From: JABWBD01 sp040768665
Lineage (GTDB): Bacteria > Planctomycetota > Planctomycetia > Pirellulales > Thermoguttaceae
Direction of reading: 5' to 3'
Length of the DNA stretch: 64,000 nt
Assembly: GCA_040768665.1 (NCBI GenBank)
Contig: JAXGMN010000055.1
Coordinates: 1 to 64,000, forward strand
Shown: in pieces, positions 52,675-62,024 of the stretch
Layout: every line of letters begins with the position of its first letter
Position numbering within the stretch: the first letter of the stretch is position 1
Program-made: the position numbers and the translations under genes
Notes under the pieces: generated by a model
What the model was told of the DNA's origin: nothing
What the model saw: only the letters and a program-made list of their open reading frames with translations
Databases searched by the model: none

Positions 52675-53646
52675 ATGCCCCGACCGACAAGCTTATCGCT
52701 CGACCTGTTGCAGACGTTCATTCTCTTAGTGGAACAGGGGGGCGACGCGGCCAAGACTGCCGAACTGCTCGGCATCAATCAGCCCAGCATGTCCAAGCGG
52801 CTCAAGTATTTCCAGCACGCCGGCACCGTGCTCAATCGCCCCTGGCTGACCCGCGAGGGCAAAACCTGGACGCTCACCGAAGAGGGCCAACGCGTCTGGG
52901 CGGGAGTCAAGGACCTGGTCTATCGCTACGACCAGTTGGTCTACTACCTCTCAGAGACCGGGCAGCCAGACCTCCGCTTCGCCTGTGGTCAGCAAGCGGC
53001 GGTTGGTTTCGTTCGCGAAGCGCTGCGGCAATTCCGCAGCAAGTATCCGGACGCGAAATTCCTGGTCTCCACCCCCCGCGGCCGCGCCCGCATCGAGGGC
53101 GTAGCCAACGGGCTGTTCGACCTGGCGGTGGTCACTCACCATCCGGACGACATTGCTGCAATCGCCCGGCGCGCCCTGCACGTCGAGACGATTGCCCGAG
53201 ACCGTCTGGCGCTGGTCTGCGCCGCAAAAACCCCATGGACGTCGGCCTTGGAGCGGCTTCCCAAAACCAAGGTTTCGGCCGAGGCCATGACGTCCTTTCC
53301 CCTCATCCTGCCCGAGCCGGATGCCGGAATTCGCATCGTCCTCGACGACATTCTTCGAGCCCAGGGCGTCCTCCGCCAACTCGATCTTCGCATGGAGATC
53401 GGCGGCTGGCAGGCGATCCTGGCCTACGTCCTCGACGGGGTCGGTGTCGGCGTGATCAGCGAAGCCGCGGTCCCCAAAGACTCCCCGGCGGTCGTCCGTT
53501 TTCTCGACCCGTCGGTCTTTCCTCCCACGGAAGTCCGCCTCATCAGCCGCCACCGCTTCGACGCTCCTGAAGTCCCCGATCTCTCGCCGTTGGCACTCTC
53601 GTTCGCGCAGGTTCTTAAGCAAACCGCACCGAAACGTCCCGCATAG
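52675..53646 (+). CDS. LysR-family transcriptional regulator
   Basis: 323 aa. The N-terminal helix-turn-helix is seen in LLQTFILLVEQGGDAAKTAE and LLGINQPSMSKRLKYFQ, with a LysR-type effector domain from about residue 98 (DLRFACGQQAAVGFVREALR; LVCAAKTPW; GVGVGVISEAAV). GGAGG precedes the ATG. It lies 46 bases before a pair of URO-D-like genes, which it may control; the shared motif with the Pup/ubiquitin-like promoter also ties it loosely to that operon. Confidence 0.88.
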   Translation: MPRPTSLSLDLLQTFILLVEQGGDAAKTAELLGINQPSMSKRLKYFQHAGTVLNRPWLTREGKTWTLTEEGQRVWAGVKDLVYRYDQLVYYLSETGQPDLRFACGQQAAVGFVREALRQFRSKYPDAKFLVSTPRGRARIEGVANGLFDLAVVTHHPDDIAAIARRALHVETIARDRLALVCAAKTPWTSALERLPKTKVSAEAMTSFPLILPEPDAGIRIVLDDILRAQGVLRQLDLRMEIGGWQAILAYVLDGVGVGVISEAAVPKDSPAVVRFLDPSVFPPTEVRLISRHRFDAPEVPDLSPLALSFAQVLKQTAPKRPA

Positions 53647-53692
53647 CGCCGAAGTTCAACCTTTGTCCTGGAGACGATCGGAGACGACCGGT

Positions 53693-54685
53693 ATGTCCAT
53701 GGCCTCTGCAGAACGTGTGCGGCGGGCGATTGCGTTCACCCGCCCGGATCGGGTGCCGGTCGTCTTCTGGAACCGCGACCAGACTGCCGGCGACGTGATG
53801 CTTTACCACCTTGCACTCGGCGCCCCGGGCGACGGCTCGGTCAACGCCTGGGACTGGTCGCTGAACGAATGGGGCTACCGGCTGGTGAAATCCGGCGACG
53901 GCACGATGGGGCATCCCGTCGAGCCGGTTTATTGCGAGTTGCCGCGCGCGGAGGAGATTCGAGTGCCGGCGTTGCGCGAGGAAGAACGGATGTCGGCCGT
54001 GCCGGCGTTCCTCGATCTGTGCGGTGACCGCTATCGTCTTGCCAGCTTCGATCTGAGCGGCTTCACCGTTTACACGCTCCTGCGCGGGTTCGAGAACGCA
54101 ATGCAGGACTTCCTGTTGGATCCGGCCGGCTTCGCGGCCTTGGTGGACAAGATCGTAGACTTCGAGTGCGACCTGATGCGGATGGCGGCGCGCCACGGCT
54201 TCCACGGGATTCATTTCGCCGACGACTGGGGCACGCAATCGGGCATGATGATCTCGCCGCAGTTGTGGCGGGCGCTATTCAAGCCTCGATACGCCCGCCA
54301 GTTTGCTTTGGCGCACGACCTGGGGCTGCACGCCTGGTATCACTGCTGCGGCGAGTTTCTCCCCATCATGAAAGACTTCCACGAAATCGGCGTAGACGTG
54401 CTCAACATCGCGCAACCCAACGTCAATGACATCGCCGAAGTCGGGCGCCGCCTCTGCGGCCGGCAATGCTTCATGATGCCGATCAGCTATCAGACCGTCT
54501 CCATCAGCGGCACGCCGGAGGATATCTACGCGGAGGCGGAGAGGCTTCATCGCCTGCTCGGCGCGCCGGACGGGGGCTTCATCGGCTACGTCGAGGAGTA
54601 CGGCGTGATGGGCATGTCGGAATGCAACTACGGCGCATGCGGCGAGGCTTTTCGCCGCTTGCGCGTCGGAGACAACCCATCATGA
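53693..54685 (+). CDS. Uroporphyrinogen decarboxylase (URO-D) family protein 1
   Basis: 330 aa from the ATG at 53693. MASAERVRRAIAFTRPDRVP is the usual opening of URO-D-family methyltransferase-like proteins; GIHFADDWGTQSGMMISP and HAWYHCCGEFLPIMKDF match the barrel core, with His and Cys residues that bind zinc in MtaA/CmuA-type members. It overlaps the next gene by ATGA. It probably acts on methyl groups or a sugar derivative rather than heme precursors, since no heme genes are near. Confidence 0.82.
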   Translation: MSMASAERVRRAIAFTRPDRVPVVFWNRDQTAGDVMLYHLALGAPGDGSVNAWDWSLNEWGYRLVKSGDGTMGHPVEPVYCELPRAEEIRVPALREEERMSAVPAFLDLCGDRYRLASFDLSGFTVYTLLRGFENAMQDFLLDPAGFAALVDKIVDFECDLMRMAARHGFHGIHFADDWGTQSGMMISPQLWRALFKPRYARQFALAHDLGLHAWYHCCGEFLPIMKDFHEIGVDVLNIAQPNVNDIAEVGRRLCGRQCFMMPISYQTVSISGTPEDIYAEAERLHRLLGAPDGGFIGYVEEYGVMGMSECNYGACGEAFRRLRVGDNPS

Positions 54686-55713
54686 CCATGACTTCTCGAG
54701 AACGAGTTCTGGCGGCACTGCGGCATGAGCAGCCGGACCGAACGCCGTGCGATTTCTGGGCCGAGCCACCGGCGATGAAACGGCTGTTCGATCACGTCGG
54801 CCACGGCGACAAGGATCGCCTGCTCGACGCGCTCGGCGTGGATGTGCGGCATCTGGAAGCGCCCGCGCCGCCGGAGCGCCCGGTGAGCGACGGCTTGTTC
54901 CAGAACTTCTGGGGCGAACGCTACGTCTATCGGCAGACGCCCTGGGGGCCGATGCGAGAGGATGCCAAGGGTGCGCTGGCCGGAGCGAACCGTTTCGCGG
55001 AGCTGGAGGCATTCCCGTGGCCGTCGCCCGACTGTCTCGACCGAGCCCAACTCAAGACGCAGTGCAGACGCTACGAGAACCATGCGCTGCTCTACGGCTT
55101 CGCCGACATCTGGCAGCGTCCGGGGTTGGTGCGCGGCTGGGAAAACATGTTCCTCGACATGGCCCAGAGGCCGCAGTGGGCGCATTTTCTAAGCCGCAAG
55201 TTCACCGATTTCTACCGGGAAGACTACACGCGTGCGGCGGAGCTCACCGACGGTCGGATCGATCTGTATCTGGTCATCAGCGATCTCGGCACGCAGCGCG
55301 GGCCGCTCATTTCAACGGCCATGTTCCGCGAGTTCGTCGCTCCGTACCTGGAGGAAATGACGGACTTGATTCACCGGCTCGGCGGCCGCGCGCTGTTCCA
55401 CAGTTGCGGTACCATCTGGCCTTTCCTCCCGGAGTTGATCGCGTGCGGCGTGGATGTGCTCGATCCGATTCAACCGACCTGCCCGGAAATGCAGCCGGCA
55501 AGCCTGAAAGGCACGTTTGGCGGCCGACTTTGCTTCCACGGCGGCATCGACATGCAGAATCTCCTGCCGACGGCCACGCCCACCGAGATCGCGGCCGAGG
55601 TGCGGCGCTATTGCGAGGTGCTCGGCAACGGCGGCGGCTACATCCTCGGTCCCGCTCACCTGTTCCAGCCCGACGTGCCGCCGGAAAACGTGCTTGCCGT
55701 CTATCAACATTGA
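54682..55713 (+). CDS. Uroporphyrinogen decarboxylase (URO-D) family protein 2
   Basis: 343 aa. It opens MTMTSRERVLAALRHEQPDR and shares the family plan with the preceding gene: ISDLGTQRGPLISTAMFREF, ALFHSCGTIWPFLPELIACG, CFHGGIDMQNLLP and GGYILGPAHLFQPDVPPENV. His-x-Cys in FHSCG is the likely metal site. Translation is coupled to gene 1 through ATGA. The two may form a heterodimer or work in sequence. The substrate is unknown. Confidence 0.85.
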   Translation: MTMTSRERVLAALRHEQPDRTPCDFWAEPPAMKRLFDHVGHGDKDRLLDALGVDVRHLEAPAPPERPVSDGLFQNFWGERYVYRQTPWGPMREDAKGALAGANRFAELEAFPWPSPDCLDRAQLKTQCRRYENHALLYGFADIWQRPGLVRGWENMFLDMAQRPQWAHFLSRKFTDFYREDYTRAAELTDGRIDLYLVISDLGTQRGPLISTAMFREFVAPYLEEMTDLIHRLGGRALFHSCGTIWPFLPELIACGVDVLDPIQPTCPEMQPASLKGTFGGRLCFHGGIDMQNLLPTATPTEIAAEVRRYCEVLGNGGGYILGPAHLFQPDVPPENVLAVYQH

Positions 55714-55776
55714 CCTGCCAGCCGCTGCTCTCCCCGAAGGTGCGCAACCCGCACTGGCTCTGCTATTCGCAAATTC

Positions 55777-56748
55777 TCAGACGAACTTCGTGATGCCGGG
55801 GATCGGCAGGGGAGGAAGGTCGAGCTTCATCTTCCAGTCGAGGCTGGGCGGCATGAGGTTCTGCTGGGAGTTCGCCATCATTTCCCATGTGACCTGCTCG
55901 CCGGTGTGGGCCGACTCGCGTGCCATGAGAGCCATATGGTTGCTCTTGAGCATGGAATCGCCGTCGTTGGGTGGATTGCCCGCCCGGAGCGCCTTGAACA
56001 ATTCGTCGTGCTCGATCTGGTGCATGGCCCGCGGGCGGCCTCGGTAGGACCACTCGGAGGCGCCGCTGATTTTGGCGTCGGACCAGGTGAGGCTGCAGCG
56101 GCCTTTGCTGCCGACAATCTCGAGGCGAAACTCGTTGTGGCAGCCGCTCCAGCCGCGGATCTTGAAGACAGCCAGGAGGCCGTCGGCATATTCGAACGTC
56201 GCGTCGTAGTGGTCGTAGATGTTGCCGTACTCGGGGATCTGGCGTCCGCCGGAAGCGACCACCTTCACCGGCGGGACCTCGCGCTGGATCCAGGCGATCT
56301 TGTCCACCTGGTGCAGGCCGAGATCCATCATGTAGCCGCCGGAGAGCCAGAAGAAGTTGTACCAATTGCGGAGTTGCCATTCGAGGTCCGACTCGCCCTC
56401 GGCTCGCTGGCCGGCAGTGGCCGCAAGCAGGCCGTACTTGCCCCAACCGCCGCCGATCCGCACGACATAAATCGACAGAACATCGCCGATCGCGCCGTCG
56501 TGGACGCGCTGGAACGCTTCCTGGTGCGGCGGATGGAATCGGAAGCACAGCCCGGAGCGGATGGCCAAGCCTTTCTTCTTGGCCAACTGAACGCTTTCGA
56601 GCATCGACCGCTGTGCGGTGCCGTCGGTGGCGAACGATTTCTCAGCGAAGATATGCTTGCCGGCCTCGACCGCGGCCCGCATGTGCATGGAACGAAACGC
56701 GGGCGGCGTGGCGAGCAGCACAATATCGACTGAGGTTTGCCATCGCAT
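55777..56748 (-). pseudogene. 5'-truncated Gfo/Idh/MocA oxidoreductase
   Basis: 323 codons from the first ATG. It starts at TSVDIVLLATPPAFRSMHMR and so lacks the GxGxxG nucleotide-binding strand and about 60-80 residues that every family member needs. The remainder is intact: HIFAEKSFATDG, GGYMMDLGLHQVDKIAWI and the C-terminal sheet. The sequence upstream contains stop codons in this frame. It is probably a relic after loss of the 5' end, unless a sequencing error hides the start. Confidence 0.7.
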
Positions 56749-57134
56749 CCGCGAGCGCTGACCCTATCTTAGCAAGCCGGTTTCAACGCTTCCAGTTGGA
56801 CGAGGTTTGCCGCCGCTGATTCGGTTCCGGCGACGCGGGTGCTTCGAATGTGCGAAGCGAGCTCCGGTCGGAAGACGGCGGCAAACATGAAGGCGGGGGG
56901 TAAGGCGGGCGGGGGCGCGCGGAGGGTTGGCAGGAGTCTTGTGTCCATGTGAGTTGTCAATACCGAGGACCTGCCCTCTTCTCTTCCGCCCCGTGAGCGG
57001 TTACCGTCTACAGAGGTTGGATGGAAACCAAGAATGTCCGCTTCCCCGATCGTGTGGAAACCGATTTCCCGTCCGCCGTCACGCAATGCCCGTGGCAGTT
57101 GCGAACGGGAATACGATTGATGGAGAACATAAGA
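56749..57134. other. Intergenic region between divergent genes
   Basis: This is where the missing 5' end of the oxidoreductase should be; no GxGxxG coding stretch is seen. Minus-strand frames here are proline/alanine-rich without family resemblance. It should hold the promoter of the DUF3604 gene. Confidence 0.35.
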
Positions 57135-58697
57135 ATGGAAAGAAGAACTTTCTTGCAGAGCGGCGCCATGTCCGGAGTCGGTATGGCGCTCGGTGGGATG
57201 CAGGAGGCTGCTCGTGCACAGCAACCTGCCGCTACGGTCAAGACCGGAAAGATCCGCGGTATCTTCGTTGTCGCCCCAAGCACGGTCGAGGTGGGAAAGG
57301 AATTCGATGTTTCGTTGAAGATGCTGACCGACCCGTTCCATGTGCGTCTGAACGCCTTCACCCGCGGTTATCCCACGGTATCGAGTTCGACGAGCTTCTC
57401 TTTTCGCTTCTTTGAGGGCGATGGGAGACCGGAATGGCATTACCGAAGCGAGGTCCCGGACCGTTGGCGCGGGACCCTGCAGATCTCCAGCGATTCGGAT
57501 TACCGCGGGCCCTCTTCGATCTGTTTTGCCGACGTTCCCGGACCCTATCCGCACGATGGCCGGCCGATCGGCAAGGTCGGCCCGATCCAGTTCACACGTC
57601 CCGGCGTCCATTTTGTCACGTTCCGCGATCCGAAGAGTGGTGCCCAGCAGACCAGCAATCCGATTCACGTGATGTCCGAAGAGCCGGCGGAAAGCCTCTA
57701 CTGGGGCGATATTCACGGGCACACGCTGCTCACCGACGGAGTGCGTTCGCCGGAGGAGTACTACTATTTTGGCCGGGACGAAGCGTTTCTGGACATTTGC
57801 GCCTTGAGCGACCATCCCGAGTTCTACCTCACCGATCCCATGTGGAACTATCTGACTGAGGTGACCAACGCGTTCAATGAGCCCGGCCGTTTCGTGACGC
57901 TTCAGGCATTCGAATGGACCCAGCATCGCTTGGGGCACCGATGCCTCTATTTTCCGTCCGACAGGGTTCCTTGCATTCGATCAGACGACCCAAAATACAA
58001 CACCGTTGAAGCGATGTACCGCTTCGCCAAGGAGCATGGAGGCATTGCGATCCCGCATCACCCGGCAACCAAGCAGTTTCCCCTTGTCTGGTCGGACACC
58101 ATGGATACCGAAATAGAACGGCTGGTCGAGGTCTATTCTCTCTGGGGAACAAGTGAGCGCCCGGTGGGACCTGAGCACTTCCGCACCATCCACCGCGGGG
58201 AGAATCCTGGAAGTTTTTACGTCGATGCCATGGAAAAGGGATTGAAGCTCGGGCTCATCGCATCTTCCGACATGCATATCGGCCAGCCGGGACACGCCCT
58301 GTCTTTTCGGCAAGGCAAGAGGGTGTATGGCGGCTTGATGGGTATCTGGGCGGATAAACTCGACCGGGCCAGCGTCTTTGACGCCATGTGGAACCGCCGC
58401 GTGTATGGCACGACCGGAACCCGGACGATCCTCCAGTTCAGCATGGGCGACCGGCCGATGGGATCGACCATCGAACCGTCCGCGTCAGTGCCGGTGAGGG
58501 TGCATGCCGTTGCCGAGTCGCCGATCATCCGCGCCGAAATCGTCTACAACGGCGACGTTTATAAAAAAAGCGAGCCGAACGAGAACGAGTTGACGTGGGA
58601 GTTCGCCGAGAATGCCCGGCGAGGGTCGTATTATGTGCGAATCATGAGGGAAGACGCCGAGGAAGCCTGGTCGAGCCCGGTCTGGGTGGAAGGCTGA
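57135..58697 (+). CDS. Exported (Tat) DUF3604/PHP-like protein
   Basis: 520 aa. MERRTFLQSGAMSGVGMALG is a twin-arginine signal. The domain after a beta-sandwich has YWGDIHGHTLLTDGVRSPEE, DICALSDHPEF, AIPHHPA and GLIASSDMHIG, which are the metal-binding histidines and aspartates of a PHP-type fold found in DUF3604. The ATG at 57135 follows GGAG at nine bases. It probably hydrolyses a phosphate or sulfate ester outside the cytoplasm. The substrate is unknown. Confidence 0.8.
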   Translation: MERRTFLQSGAMSGVGMALGGMQEAARAQQPAATVKTGKIRGIFVVAPSTVEVGKEFDVSLKMLTDPFHVRLNAFTRGYPTVSSSTSFSFRFFEGDGRPEWHYRSEVPDRWRGTLQISSDSDYRGPSSICFADVPGPYPHDGRPIGKVGPIQFTRPGVHFVTFRDPKSGAQQTSNPIHVMSEEPAESLYWGDIHGHTLLTDGVRSPEEYYYFGRDEAFLDICALSDHPEFYLTDPMWNYLTEVTNAFNEPGRFVTLQAFEWTQHRLGHRCLYFPSDRVPCIRSDDPKYNTVEAMYRFAKEHGGIAIPHHPATKQFPLVWSDTMDTEIERLVEVYSLWGTSERPVGPEHFRTIHRGENPGSFYVDAMEKGLKLGLIASSDMHIGQPGHALSFRQGKRVYGGLMGIWADKLDRASVFDAMWNRRVYGTTGTRTILQFSMGDRPMGSTIEPSASVPVRVHAVAESPIIRAEIVYNGDVYKKSEPNENELTWEFAENARRGSYYVRIMREDAEEAWSSPVWVEG

Positions 58698-58727
58698 TCA
58701 CGCGAGTGAGGGTCTTGGGATGACGCT

Positions 58728-59135
58728 TCAAACTCGGTTCTTCGATGCACGGCTCTCGGCGAGAAGCCGTTGCAGTTTGTCCTTCAAAGTGGGGAAGTCG
58801 ACCGGTTTTGTCAGGAACGCCGAGACCGGCAGCCAATCGCGATGGATGTCCTTTTCGCCGAACCCGAGCGGAAACTGTTCGTTCAACGCCGTGAGCATCA
58901 GGACCGGCAGCCGCGGATGGATTCTCCCGACCTGGCGAGCCAGTTCGAACCCGTTGCTTGGATTCTCCGGAAACATGACGTCCAGAATCAGGGCGTCGGG
59001 AAGGCGTTCCCGGAGCAGGCCGGTTACGGCGTCGGGTTCGGTTTCCACGCGGGTCTCGTACCCATCCTCGCCCAGGACCGTCGCAATGGTCTGCGCGAAG
59101 TCGGCATCATCATCGACAATCAGCACGTACGTCAT
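58728..59135 (-). CDS. Single-domain response regulator
   Basis: 135 aa receiver with VDDDAD, phosphoacceptor Asp in LILDVMFP, Thr in MLTAL and Lys in LTKPV. AGGAG precedes the ATG. It has no output domain and no kinase next to it. It lies 34 bases after the GNAT gene on the same strand and may be co-transcribed. Confidence 0.85.
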   Translation of the reverse strand: MTYVLIVDDDADFAQTIATVLGEDGYETRVETEPDAVTGLLRERLPDALILDVMFPENPSNGFELARQVGRIHPRLPVLMLTALNEQFPLGFGEKDIHRDWLPVSAFLTKPVDFPTLKDKLQRLLAESRASKNRV

Positions 59136-59169
59136 ATCCTGTCTCCTACTCTATGAAATAGCCGGGCTC

Positions 59170-59844
59170 TCAGCCTCCACCAAGTTCCTCGTAGCGGATC
59201 TCGAAACACTCGGTGCACAGTTGCTCCCCGTCCAAGGCAAGCGCCATCAGCACCGGAACTCCGCAGAGGGCGCAACGCTGCTGTTCGCGTGCCGCGGGGC
59301 GGAAGCTCATCAGCAGCAGGTCGTGCGTTACGCCATGGGCATCGACGGCGTGGTCGCGCAGGACCGCTTCCTCCTCGAACCCCAGCCGCTTGAAGAGGTG
59401 CTGAGCCTTGGTTTGCTCGGGAGTCATGCGGGCAACAACTTTTCGGACGCCCTCGCGCTGGGCCATCTCGAACACCAATTCGAGCAAGAGGCGGCCGATG
59501 CCGAGACCGCGCGCCGAAGAGGCGACGACCACGCGAAGCTCGGCGACATGGCGCGTCCAGGGCACGCGTCCGCGGTCGAAGGTAGCATAGCCCACGATGG
59601 CGTCCTGCTGCCGCGCGACGATCGTGACCATGACGCCCTGCGCCACCGCTTCGATCCATCGATCCACCTCGAGCGGGTCCGAAATGTCTCGCTCGAGGAA
59701 GAGCAAGTCGTTCTGCGGAAGCGAGCGGGCAAAGGCAATGATCGGCTCTCGGCTGGCTGCGTCCAACAGGCTGACGAGGACTGCACCGCTGCGAAGGCGC
59801 GCTTTCAAGGGAAGCTTGTGCTTGGGTTCGGTGGGCGTCTGCAT
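59170..59844 (-). CDS. GNAT acetyltransferase with C-terminal zinc-ribbon-like tail
   Basis: 224 aa. The acetyl-CoA loop is in VVASSARGLGIGRLLLELVF, followed by RKVVARMTPEQTKAQHLFKR and LGFEEEAVL. The last 40 residues have two CxxC pairs (CALC and CTEC) about 20 residues apart, like a DksA/TraR-type or simple zinc ribbon. GGGAG precedes the ATG. The substrate is unknown; the zinc tail suggests a protein target. Confidence 0.85.
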   Translation of the reverse strand: MQTPTEPKHKLPLKARLRSGAVLVSLLDAASREPIIAFARSLPQNDLLFLERDISDPLEVDRWIEAVAQGVMVTIVARQQDAIVGYATFDRGRVPWTRHVAELRVVVASSARGLGIGRLLLELVFEMAQREGVRKVVARMTPEQTKAQHLFKRLGFEEEAVLRDHAVDAHGVTHDLLLMSFRPAAREQQRCALCGVPVLMALALDGEQLCTECFEIRYEELGGG

Positions 59845-59889
59845 GGCATTCTCCCGAAGACTTTTTATCTTCAGCCTTAAGCTCGTTGA

Positions 59890-60474
59890 CTAGAAAATCC
59901 TCTGCGGATCAGCCGGCCTTGTTTCTGGATGACTTCTCCTGGGGCGAGAAGAGCCGGATGGCTCTGGCGAGGTCGCACCCTTGGCCGGTCGGCCGCGGTT
60001 CGGCAGTGTGGAGGCATGCGATGAGATTCGAGGGCAAGGAGAGAGCCAACACTGAACCTGCCCGGCAATCTCCGCGCTGGGGGCCGGCTGATTCAGAAAA
60101 TCCGCCAGGGTCCAGCGCGACAAGACTCCGACCATGGCATCGTGAAGTTCGACTCCTGCTCGATGGAAGGCGCACGTTTGCGACAGGTCCGCCGCATCGC
60201 TGCAGAAGTCGCCCAGGATTGTCCCCTGACAGGCTTCGACGATCATCCGCAGCGAGATCTCGCCAGGGCTGCGTTTCAGCGACACCCCTCCGGCGACGCC
60301 CCGGTGCGCCCTGAGAATGCCCGCCCGCACCAAATGCCGCACGACTTTGGCGAGGTAGGTGGGCGATTCACCGAGGTGCTCAGCCATTGCGCGAGGCGAC
60401 CAGGGCTGCGCAGATGAATTCAGTCCCAGGAAGACCGAGGCTCGAACCGCAGAGAGCGAGGTTTTTGTGAGCAT
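59890..60474 (-). CDS. Rrf2-family transcriptional regulator with three cysteines
   Basis: 194 aa. The winged-helix part (MAEHLGESPTYLAKVVRHLV, HRGVAGGVSLKRSPGEISL) is typical of Rrf2. Three cysteines lie in the family region: ACQGTILGDFCSDAADLSQTC, as in iron-sulfur IscR/NsrR-type members. The last 60 residues are a serine/proline/arginine-rich tail not seen in classical members. A palindrome 16 bases before the ATG is a likely operator. Confidence 0.88.
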   Translation of the reverse strand: MLTKTSLSAVRASVFLGLNSSAQPWSPRAMAEHLGESPTYLAKVVRHLVRAGILRAHRGVAGGVSLKRSPGEISLRMIVEACQGTILGDFCSDAADLSQTCAFHRAGVELHDAMVGVLSRWTLADFLNQPAPSAEIAGQVQCWLSPCPRISSHASTLPNRGRPAKGATSPEPSGSSRPRRSHPETRPADPQRIF

Positions 60475-60489
60475 AAGAGCACCGAATTA

Positions 60490-60513
60490 GGATAACACAT
60501 ATCTTAATTATCC
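60490..60513. promoter_or_regulatory. Palindromic operator candidate before the Rrf2 gene
   Basis: GGATAA (60490-60495) and TTATCC (60508-60513) with AT-rich centre CACATATCTTAA, 16 bases upstream of the Rrf2 start. The size and position fit autoregulation by a dimer. Confidence 0.5.
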
Positions 60514-60642
60514 CTTGCGGTGCCGCCGGTGTCAATCCCGCTGGAAGGTGGGGCCGCGAGGACAAATCATGCCCCACGCTTTTTCTAAGATCGCCCGCAC
60601 ACACGATCTGGCAGGCTCCGTCTACAGCGTGGCCAAACCCGC

Positions 60643-61983
60643 CTACGCAACCCACGGCGCCCGCATCGCGCGGGATCGGAGGCGGTTGGCCTCGGGATCG
60701 TTGACAAATTCCTCCTTGACCGGATCGTAGACCAGATCCCGCTTGAGCCACATGCAGATATTGGCGGCGTGTACCGTGGTCATGGCGCCGTGCATGGCCT
60801 CCGGATTGGCGACGGTTGGGCGGCGCGATTTGATGCAGTCGAAGAAATCGCGGGCATGGTTGAGGGGGCGGCGGGTACGGGCGGTGTACGCGCCGAGCAC
60901 CTTGTCGACCTCGGCCGGCAGTGTCGGCGAGGAAGCCCGCGTCTGCTCGTGCTCGCCGCCGGAGTTCGCGATCCATCCGTCGGTGCCGTCGAACCGCTGG
61001 CCCGAAAAACCGCCCCAGGACTCGTGCTGCCGGGCGAGGACCAGCTTGACGCCGTTGGAGTAGCTCGCGACCAGGCCGTCGCCGGACGGGTTGTCGACAT
61101 ACCGGTAGGCGACGGCGGAGGTGCTCGATGCGCCGATCCCCGCCTGGACCTGGACGATCGTGTGCGCGCCCCATTCGCCGATGCAACTGGTGTGGAAATC
61201 GTAGTGCCCGCGCCACGCCCCGCGGACATAAGCGGAGTTGTACGGCCGCCAGGGGCACGGGCCGAGCCAGGCGTCCCAATTCATCTCGTCCTGCGGCGGC
61301 TCGGGCTCCGCGGGGAGCCAGTCGCGGCGCATAAACGCATCCTCCCACGGGGCGATCTGGGCGTAGGCGGTGTGCAGTCGGCCGAGGCGGCCGGAGCGGG
61401 CCAGCTCGATTCCGAAGACGCGATTGGGCATGCTCAGGCCCTGCGTCCCGCTCTGATAAACGCGCCCGTAGCGCCGGGCCGTCTCGACCACCATCCGCCC
61501 TTCCGCAATGGTCATCGAGGACGGTTTTTCGCAGTAGACGTCCTTGCCCGCCCGCATGGCCAGGATCGACGCCAGGGCGTGCCAGCGGTCGCCGGTGGCG
61601 ATCACGACGGCGTCGAGGTCGGTGCGCTCGGCGAGGAACCCGCGGATGTCGCGAGCGATGGCGCAATCCCTGTTGCCGTATTTTGCGTCGACCATCGTCT
61701 TGACCGTCTCGCCACGGCTGCGGTTGATGTCGCAGATTGCCAGGAACTGGACGTCCGGCTCGTCGAGCATCCCGCCGAGCACCGCCCGTCCGCGGCCGCC
61801 CAGGCCGATGCCGCCCAGCAGAATCCGCTCGCTGGGCGCGGCCTTGCCGTCCTTGCCCATAGCCCGCGCGGGGACCAGGAGAGGAGCGGCTACCGCAGCC
61901 TTCAACAATTGACGACGCGTCAGCCGCGCCCTGCAACGTCGAGAAAAGTTTGGACCGGTTGCGTGTGCTACGTTGGTCATCAT
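60643..61983 (-). CDS. Exported (Tat) Gfo/Idh/MocA oxidoreductase
   Basis: 446 aa. A twin-arginine signal is seen at LTRRQLLKAAVAAPLLVPAR. The nucleotide site is GGIGLGGRGR, followed by VYCEKPSSMTIAEG (Lys in EKP) and the C-terminal domain with WDAWLGPCPW and HYDFHTSCIGEWGAHTIVQ. It is full length, in contrast to the relative at 55777. It is probably a periplasmic sugar dehydrogenase, common in Planctomycetota. The ThuA gene lies upstream in the same direction. Confidence 0.88.
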   Translation of the reverse strand: MMTNVAHATGPNFSRRCRARLTRRQLLKAAVAAPLLVPARAMGKDGKAAPSERILLGGIGLGGRGRAVLGGMLDEPDVQFLAICDINRSRGETVKTMVDAKYGNRDCAIARDIRGFLAERTDLDAVVIATGDRWHALASILAMRAGKDVYCEKPSSMTIAEGRMVVETARRYGRVYQSGTQGLSMPNRVFGIELARSGRLGRLHTAYAQIAPWEDAFMRRDWLPAEPEPPQDEMNWDAWLGPCPWRPYNSAYVRGAWRGHYDFHTSCIGEWGAHTIVQVQAGIGASSTSAVAYRYVDNPSGDGLVASYSNGVKLVLARQHESWGGFSGQRFDGTDGWIANSGGEHEQTRASSPTLPAEVDKVLGAYTARTRRPLNHARDFFDCIKSRRPTVANPEAMHGAMTTVHAANICMWLKRDLVYDPVKEEFVNDPEANRLRSRAMRAPWVA

Positions 61984-62024
61984 CGGTCTCCGGAAGATTC
62001 AGCGATTGTCCACAGAAAGCGCTC

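Noticed and set aside
56769..57938. 389-codon minus-strand frame overlapping the DUF3604 gene
   Set aside because: Most of it is antisense to a gene with clear PHP-type motifs; the remainder is low-complexity proline/alanine sequence.
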